Source of the DNA: Macrotis lagotis
Taxonomy: Eukaryota > Chordata > Mammalia > Peramelemorphia > Peramelidae
Assembly: GCF_037893015.1 (NCBI RefSeq)
Contig: NC_133661.1
Coordinates: 248,554,962 to 248,618,961, forward strand
Reading direction: 5' to 3'
DNA length: 64,000 bases
The first letter of the stretch is position 1. The number at the start of each line of letters is the position of its first letter. Below, piece by piece: positions 11,781 through 25,400 of this stretch. The notes under the pieces were generated by a model. That model made no database searches and was not told the DNA's origin. It worked only from the letters and a program-made list of their open reading frames with translations. Made by a program: the position numbers and the translations under genes.

Positions 11781-13073
11781 AACACTGAGGTTCATTATGA
11801 TACAATGACCATCACTAATTAGCTAGTGGGAGGAGTCTTTTGTACTGATGTACTGGCAACAGTTTACCCTCAAACTAGAGCAGTTCCAGTTCAAACCCTT
11901 TAGGCCTCCATAGTTATTCTGTGCAACTGTTCCAAAACACCATTTGGAGGTTCTGGACCCAGAGGATAAGAATATATATAGTTCTGGGGTGGCTAGGTGG
12001 TGCAGCAGATAAAGCACCAGCCCTGGAGTCAGGAGTATCTGAGTTCAAATCTGGTGTCAGACACTTAATAATTACCTAGCTGTGTGGCCTTGGGCAAGCC
12101 ACTTAACCCCACTGCCTTGCAAAAAAAAACCCTAAAAAAAAGAATATATATAGTTCTAATATACATATATATATATACATATATATAGCTGTGACAAAGA
12201 TTTAAAATTAACTCTTTTGTTTCACATTATAATAATATTAATAATAATTTTTGTCCTTTATTTTCAAAGATCACAACATCAAGGAAGTGATGCCATAACA
12301 AGCATGAGAATTAGATTTGAATGAGCAGGGGCTGTGCTAAGTCACCAGTCTCACTTCTTCCTCCAGAACCATTTGAATCCAGTGGCCAGTTAGGAATCAG
12401 GATGACTGGAAATGACCCTGGATGCTAGACAATCAGATTTAAGTGACTTGCCCAAGGTCAGACAGATAGTAAGAGCCAAGTGTCTGAGGTCAAATTCAAA
12501 TTCTTATTCTTCTGACTTCAAGGTCAATGCTCTATCCACTGTGCAACCTAGCTGCCCCTTGTCACATTCCACCAATTAATTGTCTCTCCTGCCTCTACTC
12601 TTTCCTGATTCCCCTGGCAGCAAACCATGCTCCAGGTGAACCATAGAGGTCACTAGAACTCAGTGCATTGCTTGAGAACTCAAAAGTTTCCATTACACAA
12701 TACATTTACATTTAACCTGATACATTCCATCAACTAATCTCCTAAATCTTAGGTACTCATGAGACCTTAGATATTCTGATATATTGGCCTAGGGGGTAAC
12801 TAGGTATTGTACTGGGCCTTGAATTAAGAAGACTCATCTCCCTGAATTCAAATCTGCCCTTAGACACTTACTAGTTATGTGACCCTAGGCAAGTCATTTA
12901 ATTGTTTGCCTCAGTTTCCTTGTCTGTAAAATAAACTAGAGAAGGAAATGGCAAACCACTCCAGCATCATTGCCAAGAAAATTCCAAATGGTGCCATGAA
13001 AAATCTGAAACAACTGAATAAAATTTAATCTATTAAATGTTGAAGCTGTCTTAAGATTTTTGGGATACAGTGC

Positions 13074-13133
<60 letters not shown>

Positions 13134-16100
13134 GTATATATATATTAAATTTATAATTTATATTATATATAATATATTGTTTTTTCTTCATTTTTGAAGA
13201 GAGCCAATGACATCACAGTGTTATCTTGACTTATGTGTGAATTGGATTTAAGTGAGGCAGAGTTGCACAAAGTCAGTCATATTCTGTCTTCCACAGTTAT
13301 CAGTTAGAAGTGAAAAGTCAAGATAACTAGCAATTTTCTAGAATGTAAAGGATTACCTTGCTCTAAGCACTCCACACTATCGTTTCATCCACCTTTATAG
13401 TCATTAGAACTAATTGTTCTCATCCACCCATTCCATGGAGCGGGGGAGGAAGTCTTCACATGCTTGGGTAAGCATTCCCCTATCTCATTGACAGGTTTGG
13501 CCTGTCAGTTGCCCTCAATCTGTTTTAGCCCATGGTTTTTACCAGCATTTGGCCTTTGCACATGCTACAGTTTCTTGGAACCACAATAAATCATATGGGT
13601 ACCAAAGGTGGATGAATGAGCAGCTCTGAAAAGAGCTCAGCCAGCTCTCACACCAGAGGTGCTAGTCTTCTCTGAACATAAACATAGATAAACAAGATAA
13701 ATACAAAAATACATACAAAGGAATAGTTTCTATAAGATATATACAAAGTCATCAACAATAAAAGGTAACCTTAGACTGAAGGAAGGAAGGTCTACAGAAA
13801 GTGAGGTTAAATCTCAGTTCAGTGTAACCCTGGCAACAAGTTACCCTGCAGTTCACATGACCCTTCTCCACCTTAGCTTCTTCATCTATAAATAAAATGG
13901 TCTGGACTAAGAACCTCAAAAGTCAATCAAACAATTCCTAAGTTGGAGGTACTGTGCTTTCAGTTCAAAGCAATGATTACCTTGGACTTGAGGCAAATGC
14001 CTTCTTCTGGAATGAGCTCCATGTTGTCCTCTGCCAAACATGAGCTCAATTTAAAAAAAAATGTGCTTTCCCAATGTCAATGTAGTGGCACTGGCACATG
14101 ATACACACTTAAGAAATGTTTGTCAATTAACTAAGTCATCAGGTTAGACTGGTAATGACATCCAAGGACACTAACTAGCTCTCCTCTTCCCTTTCTGCTG
14201 CCACCTGCTCCCCTCGAATAGCTGAAGGTAAAATAATAACCATCATGATAAAGATAATATTTATATATTGTTTTAAGTTTTGCAAAGCACTTTACAGATG
14301 GCATCTCATTTGATCCTTACAACAACCTAAGGATGTAGATGTTATGATTATCCCTATTTTAGAGATGAGGAAACTGAGGCAGACAGGTGAAGTGACAAGT
14401 CCAAGGCCAAACAGATAGCAAAAATATGCAGGTTAATTTGAATTTAGATCATCCTGATTTTAGGTCCAATGATCTATTCACTGCATCACTGAAGGCCAAG
14501 AAGAACTTACTCATTCTAATACTTATCTTCAGAACACTGAGAAACAGCCCCATTTTTAATGTCCTTCACACCTTATTGGACTTTTTCCTTAAGCTGGTTT
14601 CAACTGATTACAAAAATTGGGCATAATTTGCTACTCTAGGTAAAGTTAATCAGTTTATTAACACCCTTATCTCCAATCTGTTTCTTGCTTCACTAATCTC
14701 TCCCTTTAAAGATTTAATAGATCCCTGACAGTTCGAATCCTACCTTATCTATAGCCAGTCTTTTCCCATATCAATCATCCATCCCTTCAAGCAGGATAGC
14801 CTGAAATGCTGCCAAATGATATGAGAGTCCTGGGTTTCAGGGCTTCCTTGATGATAATACAAACTAAGTTCTTGCCTTTACATGCCAGCTAATGAGAAGG
14901 TCATGGGACTGGGGTCTTCTGTAATAATAGTTACATGCCATTTGGTAGTGAGTGAGATCAGAATCTAAGAAAAGGAAGAATTTTCTCATTTATTCCTATG
15001 GAGGAAGAAACTTAAGGAAAGGCCCAGGTGAGAGCATCTGGAGAAGAACAATCTTTTTTCATTTAAGTATCTGTCAATTGATAATGTCTGGACTTTCCTG
15101 CCTCTAACCTCTAAATTCATTCTTTTTCAAAACACAAGCAAAATCATTTATTCTAATAATCCAAAATGCCCTGATTTTCTGATTGCCTCTATTCTACCTA
15201 GCCTCTAGGTAAGAACTCAAGGATTAAAACTAACCATGATATAATATAAAGATACATATACTCACATTCTTTGGTACCATATTTGCATTTTGCCTCCGAA
15301 GATCTGCCTTAATGAAAACTGAGTATAGTGGAAAAGAAGAGATATATAAAATCATTAAATAGTATATTACTATATGGACAAGTACAGAAGATATTTTCTC
15401 TACTAATAAAGGCAGTTTGACAGTGGAAGGAGTACTGGACTTGAGCCAAAAGATGTTGTAGGTCTACTTCATCCATGACACTTGTTTTTTGGCCATGGAG
15501 AAGTCATTTAGACTCTGAACTCTCAAGTCAGAAAGACGATAGTTCAAATCCTGCTTCAGACACTTACTAGCTTTGTGTGACTCTTGTAAAATTATTTAAC
15601 CTCTCTAAGCCTCAGTTTTCTCATCTGTAAAATGGGAATAATAATAATAATAGCATCTACCTCCCAGGGTTATTGTGAGGTTCATATGAAATTCTATTAT
15701 TCTGTAACAAAAGTGCTGTAGCACTTTATAAATTTCTAGGAGCTATATAAATGTCTGTTATCATGGTCCCCAAACTCCTGCAGAGGAAGTTTAGCCATCA
15801 GTAGCATTCTTGGTGAGCCTTGAGAGCCAATACACTTGATAAAAAGGAGGTCATTTTCTGTAAACTGATTAAATGCATATACACCTTCTGATGATCCTCA
15901 GACCAGGAACTCTAGACTAGAATCTGAGGATTACTGTTTCTTATTTTCAAACCCTACCTACTGCTGTCTCCCCCAGGAATGGCTCTCTAGGAAGACTGGG
16001 TGCCTGGAATACTGTTGTTCATATTTTCTTTTTGAAGAGGACCAGTGACATCACCAAGTGATGTCTTGACTTGGACGTAAATTGTTAGCTGTCTTAGCTG

Positions 16101-19100
16101 ACAGCCTAAACTTCTATCATCATGCCAAAGAACTGGAAGCCCTAAGTATTTGGTGAATCCTACTTATTAATTAGGACAGCTAGGTGGAACAATGGATAGA
16201 GTACCTGGCTTGGACTCAGAAAAATCTAAGTTCAAATCCAGCTTCAGACTTTTACTAGCTATGTGATCCTGGACATGTCATTTAGCTCTGTTTGACTCAG
16301 TCTCCTCATCTGTAAAAATGAGCTAGAGAAGGAATTAGCAAAACCATTCTAGCTTCTTTGACAATAAAGCCCCAAATGGTATCAATAAGAGTCAGACACA
16401 ACTGGAAAATGATTGTACAACAGCAACAACTTACTTGTTAAGAGAGTCCCTAAGGCAAGGAAGGCACACAGAAAGACATTTCCAGCTAGTGTTCCAAAAT
16501 GGTCAATGATCTTGCCCTGACTGATGGTAAAAATGATCCCAAATATCTGGATATGTGGAAAGAAAGAAGATTGATGGAGAAAAAAAACAAATCACAAAAC
16601 AAACAATAAAATCCAGTCATCCAACCAACTTTATCACACCAGAAAAAAATCCAGTTGTTTATGGAGGGTTTCAATCACAGCTAACCAATAAGAATGGTGT
16701 TTAGGACATACCTGAGCAGACACATTAAGGAGACCTGAAGACATTCCTTCTGATTCTGGGTATGTCAGTTCCACAGCAAACTCAAACCCCAGTGGGAGAT
16801 ATCCAGTCATGAAAAATCTATAGACAATATCACAGGAATAACTGAGACAAGAGGACGAAGTGGGAGCAGCAAGTACAAAGAATTCTGTCCTCTCCCTTGC
16901 CCTTCTCATTCCCTTTTTTTAAACTTCTTGCCCCCAAAAAAACCACATCATTTTCTCTATGTCATCTTCCTTATTCCAGTAGCCAGGTTCTTGCTGAAAT
17001 CAAATCATCCCTATAAAATGTAGAAGGTCAAATCCCCTCATCATAACAAAGAAAGGGAATAACACAAGCAAACAAGCTTCAGATAGTCAGCTCACCCTCA
17101 CAATTCAGGAAGAAATTCAGATGTAGAGACCATCAAGGATGAAGTCAAAGTTTATGGATGATACCAGAAAGCGTAGTATATCTAGCTGAAGCTGTGTCCA
17201 GAGATTTTGAAGGGTAAAGGAATTTGGATCAGAAAAAATTACTTATTTTCAGCAAACTAACTGAAGAAGAGCAATCCTTTCAATTTTTAAAACATTCCTC
17301 TGTGAAGGCTCCATGGGCTTTATCAAAATGTAAAGGGATCTGTGATACAAAAATATTGAGAAACCTTGACTTAATTCCTTAACTGAGAGATGTTATTTAA
17401 CAGGGTTGATCAACTTGTCAGTATAATACATCTTGGTTATGGGGGGAAAAGGCAGGACCTGGAAAGCACATTATGATGCCTGAACTCTAGAGGAACATCT
17501 CTGACACAGCAAGGTGACTAAATTCAGACCAGTAACTCTAGACCAGAATCTCAGGATTACTGTTTCTTATTTTCAAACCCTACTGTAATGCTGTCTCCTC
17601 CAGGAATGGCTCCCTAGCAAGACTGGGTGCTTGGAACACTGTTGTTGTTCATACTTCATTTTTGAAGAGGACCAGTGATATCACCATGTAATGACCTAAA
17701 TGTAAATTGGATTTAAATGAGGAAGAGTTGCACAAAGTCATCAGCCTCAATCTCTTCCAGTTTCATCAGAGTTCACTGACAAAAAAAAAAGGTTGAGACA
17801 ACTAGAAAACTCCAGGGTGCAGTGGATAATCTTGGCATCTTTGACCATACTCTAAGCACTCCACACTACCTACTTCAGCCACCTGATTCATGGCCTTTGG
17901 AACAAATTATTCTCATCCAGAAGAAGAAATCTTCACATGCATGGGGTACAGATCCCTCTAAATCACTGATAAATTGTATACCTATCAATTACCCTTGTTA
18001 AGCCCATTTGCCCAAATGGTTTTACCAGGGTTATGACCTCTGCACATGCTACAGCTTCTTGGAGCCAAGAGAAAGCAGGTGGATACCAAAGGCAGATGGA
18101 TGAGCAGCCCTGAAATGAACTCAACAAACCCTCATACAAGAGGAGCTAAACCTCCCTGAACATATCCACAGATAAACAAGGTACATACAAAGAAATATAT
18201 GAGGTAACAGTATCTAGGAGATACATACAAAGTCAACAATGCAAGATAACCTTAGACTGAGGGAAGGAAGCCCTACAGAAAGTGAGGTTGAACCAAAATT
18301 CTGACACCAGTATAACCCAGAAAGTCACATGACCCCCTTTCACCTTAACTTTCTCATCTATAAATAAAATGGGCTGGATTAAGTACTTTGAAAGTCAATC
18401 AACTGAACATTTACAGTTTACAGAACAGACCAGGGAAGGAATGGTAAGGCAAAAGCAAAATTCCCTGCAATGAGCAGAGATCAGACAAAATAATGTTTTC
18501 TATTATCCCTCACCAGTGATTTTTTAATAAAATAATTCTGAGAAATTTCTAAATATAGCATATAAACCTGGAATAGAACCCTAGAAAAGCATCTAAATAC
18601 TCCTAAGACACCAAGAGGAGCTCTGAAAAAGAAATATACTGGTATTTTCTCCTCTTCAGCAAAGTAGACCCAAGGACCCTTGACTTGTGCTACCCTTTCC
18701 AGCAGAACAAACAAAGGTCTTATTTGTAAAGGACATGGTGTATGTATGTCATTTGGTCATATTACAAATTGGAGAATGCAGGAAGGAGCAGGTATTACTT
18801 TCAAGGATGCTAAGAGAACATCACCTGCCAATTAAAATATATTAGATGTAACTTACCCCAATAATCCTGCTGTGAGGAACACAACCCATAGGTATCCAAG
18901 GCTCAAGGTTGTAGAATATACCACCATGCCCACCAGCGCCATGAAATAAACCACCACTGTTGTCTGTCTGGAATTAGGAGGCAAGAGTCAATAGGAAGTC
19001 CCCATATTTTTCTTGTTGAGTGCTGATCAGATTTGTACCTTGTGAAGCATATTTGACAGGTATAGTTCCTAGCTCAAGGGGGTTCTGTCCTCATAGGGGC

Positions 19101-19408
19101 AAGTCACTTAGGAACTAGGAAGAGGAAAGCCTCCATACACCAAGATTTTTAAAAATGATTTTCACATTTTTACAATAATCTTGTGTGAAAGTAAACATAC
19201 CCCCCCCAAAGATAAAGAAACCTCAAGATAAACAAAGTAAAGAGAGAAAAAAAAAGTGTACTTCAGTCTGTGTTTAAATGCCATTGACTCTGTCTCTGGA
19301 ATGAATTATATTCTTTATCATAAATCCATCAGAGAAGTTGCTTCAATACTGTTGCTATTGTTAACTCTTATTTCCCTTCCTTCTATTCCTCCCCACTCCC
19401 ATTTAGTC

Positions 19409-19479
<71 letters not shown>

Positions 19480-22400
19480 TTCATCCTGTCCCTCCTCAAA
19501 AGTGTATTCTATCTGACTACCCTCTCCCCTGATCATCCCTCTCTTCTATCAACTACTCCCCTACTTTATTTCCCCTTGTCCCTCCTCTCCCATTCCTTTC
19601 CTCTCCTTTTTCCTCTATTTTCTTCTCCAGAGAAGAAAATGAATCTGTATATTGTATTCTAAGTGGATAGAAAGTAAATGGGAGGGGGCGGCTAGGTGGC
19701 ACAGGGAGCAGCTAGGTGGCGAAGTGGATAAAGCACCGGCCTTGGAGTCAGGAGTACCTGGGTTCAAATCTGGTCTCAGACACTTAATAATTACCTAGCT
19801 GTGTGGCCTTGGGCAAGCCACTTAACCCCATTTGCCTTGCAAAAAAAAAAAACACCTAAAAAAAACCCCGAAAGTAAATGGGAGTATCAATAACATTTTT
19901 CTAAAAAGACAAGTGGGAGGAAGAAGTCTCAAAAAAAAGTTCTTGGCTTAATTATAACTAGAATTTCTATAGTGCTTTAAGGTGGTTTGCAGACTGATTT
20001 ACAATTATTATCTCATATGATCCTCATCACAATCCCAGAAGGTAGGTACTATTATCCTCATTTCACAGATGAGAAAATTGAAATAGATAAAAGTTTAGAG
20101 ACTTACCCAGGGTCACATAGCATCTGACTCCAGGTCTCAATTTCCCTGACTGCAGAAAAAGACTAAGGGACTTAACTCCAGATTTCCATAGGCAGCTCAC
20201 TTTCACTACTGGGATTTTATCTATTATTACTAATTAGTCAGGAAAAGAGGAGGTAGGGGCAGCATAGTAGGTAGAGTGCCAGACCTAAAGTCAAGAAGAA
20301 TAATTTCCTTGAGTTCTAATCTGGTTTTAGATACTTATTAACTGTGTGACCCTGAACAAGTTAAATTAACTTAATTCTGTTTGCCTCAGTTTTCTCATTT
20401 TTAAAAATGAATTATAAAATGAAATGACAAATCACTCCAGTATCTTTGCTGAAATAGTCCATCAAGAGTTGGACATGAGGGGCAGTTAGGTGGCGCAATG
20501 GATAGAGTACCAGCCCTGGAGTCAGGAAGACCTGAGTTCAAATCCAACCTCAGGCACTTAATAATTGCTGAGTTGTGTGACCTTGGGCAAATCACTTAAT
20601 GCCATTGCCTTAAAAAAATAAAATAAAGAGTTGGACATGAGTGAAAATGATTTAACAACAACAAAAAAATCAGGAGAAGAAGAGGTAGGAGGAGCTTGTA
20701 GCATGGAAAAATCTCACCACTAATTCTGATTGACAATCTATCATAATCTTAACAGCCTTAGAAAATTGCCTAGGGATAATTGACTTCACTCCACTAGTAT
20801 AACATTTCATTAGAAATGAGTTTTACTAAAAATCAACTCCAGGGGCAGCTAGGTGGCGCAGTGGATAAAGCACCGGCCTTGGAGTCAGGAGTACCTGGGT
20901 TCAAATCCTGTCTCAGACACTTAATAATTACCTAGCTGTGTGGCCTTGGGCAAGCCACTTAACCCCATTTGCCTTGCAAAAAGAAAAAAAACCTAAAAAA
21001 AAAAGAAATCAATTCCATTGATTTCACTCGACTTGTCAAAGATGGGACTTGAATTCAGATCTTCTTGATTTCAAAACTAGTATCTTATTTGCTATACTAT
21101 AATGCTTCTCAAAATCATTAATATTTAATATGTTAACCATGCATAACAATTTACAAAATGCTTTCATGTAAATTTTCTCATCTGAACCTCACAACAATCC
21201 TATTAAATATAAAAGGCAGATACCATTGTCCCTATTTTGCAAGTGGGGAAACTGTTCCAATTTCTATTCCACAAATCTATTCCAGTCCAATATTGCATAC
21301 AAGACTGTCTCCCCTTACCCTGTACTACCCAAAAGTAACAAAGACTTTTCCAATTCCACAACCAAATTCCATATCCCAGTATAACCAATTCCAATGCTTT
21401 AGTTAAATGACAGCAACATGAATGACTTATAACAAAAACAATGAAGTCATTGGTGACTGGCAAAGTAGAAAATAGAATGATCCTCTGGACAGAGGACCCA
21501 GGTTCATATCTCAGTTTTGCAACTTATTATGTGATATGGCACAAATAAATAACTTCTGTGAGCATCAATTTCCTGATTGGAAAAAATCAGAGAGTTGAAC
21601 TGAATGATTTTCTCTAAGGTCTCTTTCAGTGACAAATCCTATGATTATGGTGATCTTGCCTCTATTTTCTTGATTTTGACCAGAAATCATGTGCAAATAC
21701 TGGGCGATGATGTTGGTTTTGGTTCCTCTTCCATCATCTGAGGCCACTTCCTGTTATAGCTTTGCATAGTCTCAGCAAATCACAATTTGTTTAACTTGAT
21801 CTGGTTTTCCTCTTTCAGACAATCCAGTCAGCTACTCTTCTAACTCCCCAAACCAAAGAAACAAGATACAATCCCTCCTGCTCTTCTCCTCTACAACCTT
21901 TTCTCTTTCATCCATCTGAAGGGAAAAAAATATCACAGACTCATACCCAGACCCATGCCATTGGGTCTTTGGTCTAGATTGTCAAATTTAGATAGAGCAA
22001 ACATTAAATTTGTTTATTCTTTAAACTCCTATAAGGGCAAAGGAGAACTGCATTGTGAGTTGTGTAGGCTTCCAAAACAGACTAGAAGATACATTAATCA
22101 TAGCATAAGAAGAGGAGCTGGTTATGTGGCAAAAATAAGGACTTATTTGTGAAAACTCCAATTACAAGCTCAGGAAGAAGTAAAGGCCTTCAAACAGGTT
22201 CAGTAGATCTCCTATTGTGAAAATAAGAAAACTAAATGGAATCAGAATGATAGCTATTATTATATAGCTATATAATAATGAGAATAATAGCAACTATACT
22301 TAATTAGAACTTTCTATATGCTAAACACCTGACAATTATAATCTCATTTATCTTCATAGTAACCCTGGGAGATAGGCATTATTTTATAGGTGAGAAAACT

Positions 22401-25400
22401 GAGGCAAACAGCTCTTTAAGTGATTTGCTCAAGATCACACAACTAGTATCTGATGTCAAAGTTGAACTCAGGTTTTCCTGAATCCAGATCTAATTCTCTA
22501 TCCACTGATCACCCAGTTGTCTTTAACATGTCTGAATTCATGAGATCACAGCTCCATTCGAATATTCAAAAGTCAATGAACACTTCTTCCTCTCATTGGT
22601 CAGCTCCTCCTCAAACCTCCATTTTTAAGGATAGTGGCCAGGTCAATCATCTTTGCTCCTTTCTTCCTCTCTAGGCTCTTTTTCTGACTCTCTGGACTTT
22701 ATTTCTTCACCAGGGTTTTACCTGCTTCCCTTCCCTCCACCCCACAATTAAAGGTTTTCTTTCCCATTAATTAGAATGTGAGCTCCCTGAGAACAGGGGC
22801 CATCTTTCTTTTTGTTGTTATCTATAGTTCTAAAATGGTGTCTAGCACATAGTACTTAAGAAATGCTAATTTATTTGACTTGATTTAACTATTCCTTTAG
22901 CCTAATTAGCCTGAGATGAAGGGAATGAGATCTCAAACTGATGAGGCAAAAGGAAAAGGTTCAGATTCTGACATGGTTTCAGGGAAAGCAAAGTATAACC
23001 TATTCATTCTCTTTCTCCCTTAAAGAAAAACCTAGTGGATAGAGCACTAACTGACCCTGGAGTCAGGAGGATGGGATTTTGAATCTAGCCTCAGATACTT
23101 GACTCTTCTTAGTTGTGTGACTTTGGGCAAGTCACTCAATCCTGATTGCCTTGCATCTATAGCATTCATACCTGATCATGAATCAGGCCACTAGATCCAG
23201 ATGACTCTGGAGGAGAAATTGGGGCTGGTGACTTAGCCCAGCACCCCCCTCACTTAAATCTAATTCATTGCTTGTCATGGCATCTTTCTGATGCCATGGT
23301 CTTCTTTGAGAAAGAAGGCCAAACATTATTAAAGAAAAACTTGATTTAATAATGTGACCCCACCTTTAGTCAGTTCCTTCCTTCCCTCCTCTCTAGGATA
23401 ACCAACATCTTCATTGCTTCAAAATTCCTTGGGGTCACTCTCCCTTTTCCCTGCTTGACCAAGACCTCTAGGATAAAATAGAAAGAACACAGATTCCCAA
23501 ATACTGTGGATTGGGCTGTATAAAAACACAGCACTCACTTATATTGTCTCTATGTGCCAAACTCTTCATAAATATCTCATTGGATGCACACGTCCTGGAT
23601 CACTTCCCACTCTGATACTGTACCCATTAGACTCCTATGGTAATTATTTTTCTCCCTCCATTTAATTTAGTTTAAAGCATATTTTCACATTACAAATGAA
23701 TAAAATTGATTTGAGGGCACATTTAATAACGCTTTTCCAAGGTGCCACAGTTCTAGGTTATGATTCTGCTCCTACCTGCTTCTTGTCCTTCTTTCTCTAA
23801 GATTATTCTCCCTATGATAAGAGGACAAACTTTCCTGGTGCCATTACAAGCCCCAATTCTCCTCTGAAAATTCTCTTCTCTTTCCCAGCACACTCCCAGT
23901 CCCCCATCAGTTTTCTTGTCTGAGTTACCTGGAACTCTAGAACATTTATCCAGAAGTGCAGAAATACTCAGGGGAATCAATACAGACATGGTTTATATTG
24001 CTTCAGATTAAAGTGACAGTTGATTCAAATAGCTCAGCAATTCTGAAAGAAGTTTATGGTTGTCATCAGCATTGTGACCCCAGAAATAGAGCAGTCAAAA
24101 GCAAATGGTGAAAAAACAGCCTTTTTTCTCCTCCATTTTTTTTTCATCTCCACCCACTAATCTTTCCATTTAAAAAAATAACTGTGTATGCATAACTAAT
24201 ACAGTGGGACCACTATTCTCACACTCCCACAAATCCAGCAGGCAATCAGTCAAAAAGCATTTTTAGACTCTATATAATAATCCCTCTACTAACTGCTGAA
24301 AATCATGTGCACCAAGATCATAATTGTTCCTTTTTGAAGGTGATGATAACACCAAGTGAGAGTATAGGGAAAAAAGAGAAGAGAACATAGGACAAAGACA
24401 ATCATGATTAGTGGGTGTGACTGGGATGAAAATCCAATAAAGGAAATGATGAGAGAAGAGCCAAGAGATTATGGTACCATAGGCTACTCAATCTACTGTG
24501 GAAAGATTGAAGCAAAGAGACCAATTAAAATGTTACTACAACAGTCTAGGTAAGAGGTAGTAAGGGTTTGATCTACAATGGGAAGTAGGAGAGAGGGTGA
24601 CAGTGTGAGGATACAGTGATATCATTTATAAATTCTGGGAGCTAGTTTCACAAGTGGATTAGAGTATGGGGATGATCACATCTAAATTGAATTAAGACAA
24701 ACTAGCAAAATATGGTTCTCAAAATTCAAAGCCAAACTTTCTCTGAGGGGAACCCCTGGTGCAAAAATAGACCTGACCATACCAGAGTATTAATAAACAC
24801 TTCATATCATTAGGTTGCCCTTCTTGCAAGTGACTCCCAGCATCCCAGACAATTCTAAATTAGAAATCAGGTGCTAGTATGCATTGTTTTGCTTTTTTTC
24901 TTATAGAGAAATTTCTTGTAAAATTTCTTATTTAGCAGCTAGCATGTCTGCCATATTAAGCCCTTAAAAATATTTTGTTAAGAGTCTGACTAATTAATGA
25001 AATCACAGATGCAATCCAAATCACATGCATACATATATGTGTATATTTAAGTATGTATATGTGTATAATTAGTACTAATCATCTGGTAGTCAAGACAGAT
25101 TGCTGGGGGGGGGGGGGAGTACTGATTTCATTCTCTCCCCAGTTTAAACCACAGAGAACCCTGGAAAGAGGAAGCTGCAATAGTCTGCTTAGGGAATAGC
25201 TAGAGTCCACTGCCTCCTCCTCTCCAATGATGTAAGCATTTCATTCTCTCCCCAGTTTAAACCACAGAGAACCCTGGAAAGAGGAAGCTGCAATAGTCTG
25301 CTTAGCGAATAGCTAGAGTCCACTGCCTCCTCCTCTCCAATGATGTAAGCAAGCAGGAGAAGTCAGGGACTGCTGCCAAGCTTCATCACAAGCAATTCAG

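Larger units (their letters stand above)
11504..15265 (-). other. FLVCR2: FLVCR2 intron 9
   Basis: 3.8 kb holding a TGTC/TC/AC microsatellite, a WSINE-type SINE, a third-type SINE, a MAR1 SINE, a TA tract, repeat X copy 1 and a MIR copy. 14486-15265 shows nothing I recognise. Confidence 0.85.

Noticed and set aside
11601-11822. Frames rich in Cys-Val or Leu-Ser (also at 19256, 43745 and 63371-63777)
   Set aside because: Direct translations of dinucleotide and tetranucleotide microsatellites.
13175-18401. Repeat X considered as a pair of long terminal repeats
   Set aside because: No TG...CA ends, no target duplication, no internal viral-type genes between copies, and host exons lie between them.
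20401-20595. Frames of the type LDLNSG.PDSRA.ALS (also at 32767, 37395 and 42179)
   Set aside because: Translations of the reverse WSINE-type SINE body, seen wherever that SINE occurs.
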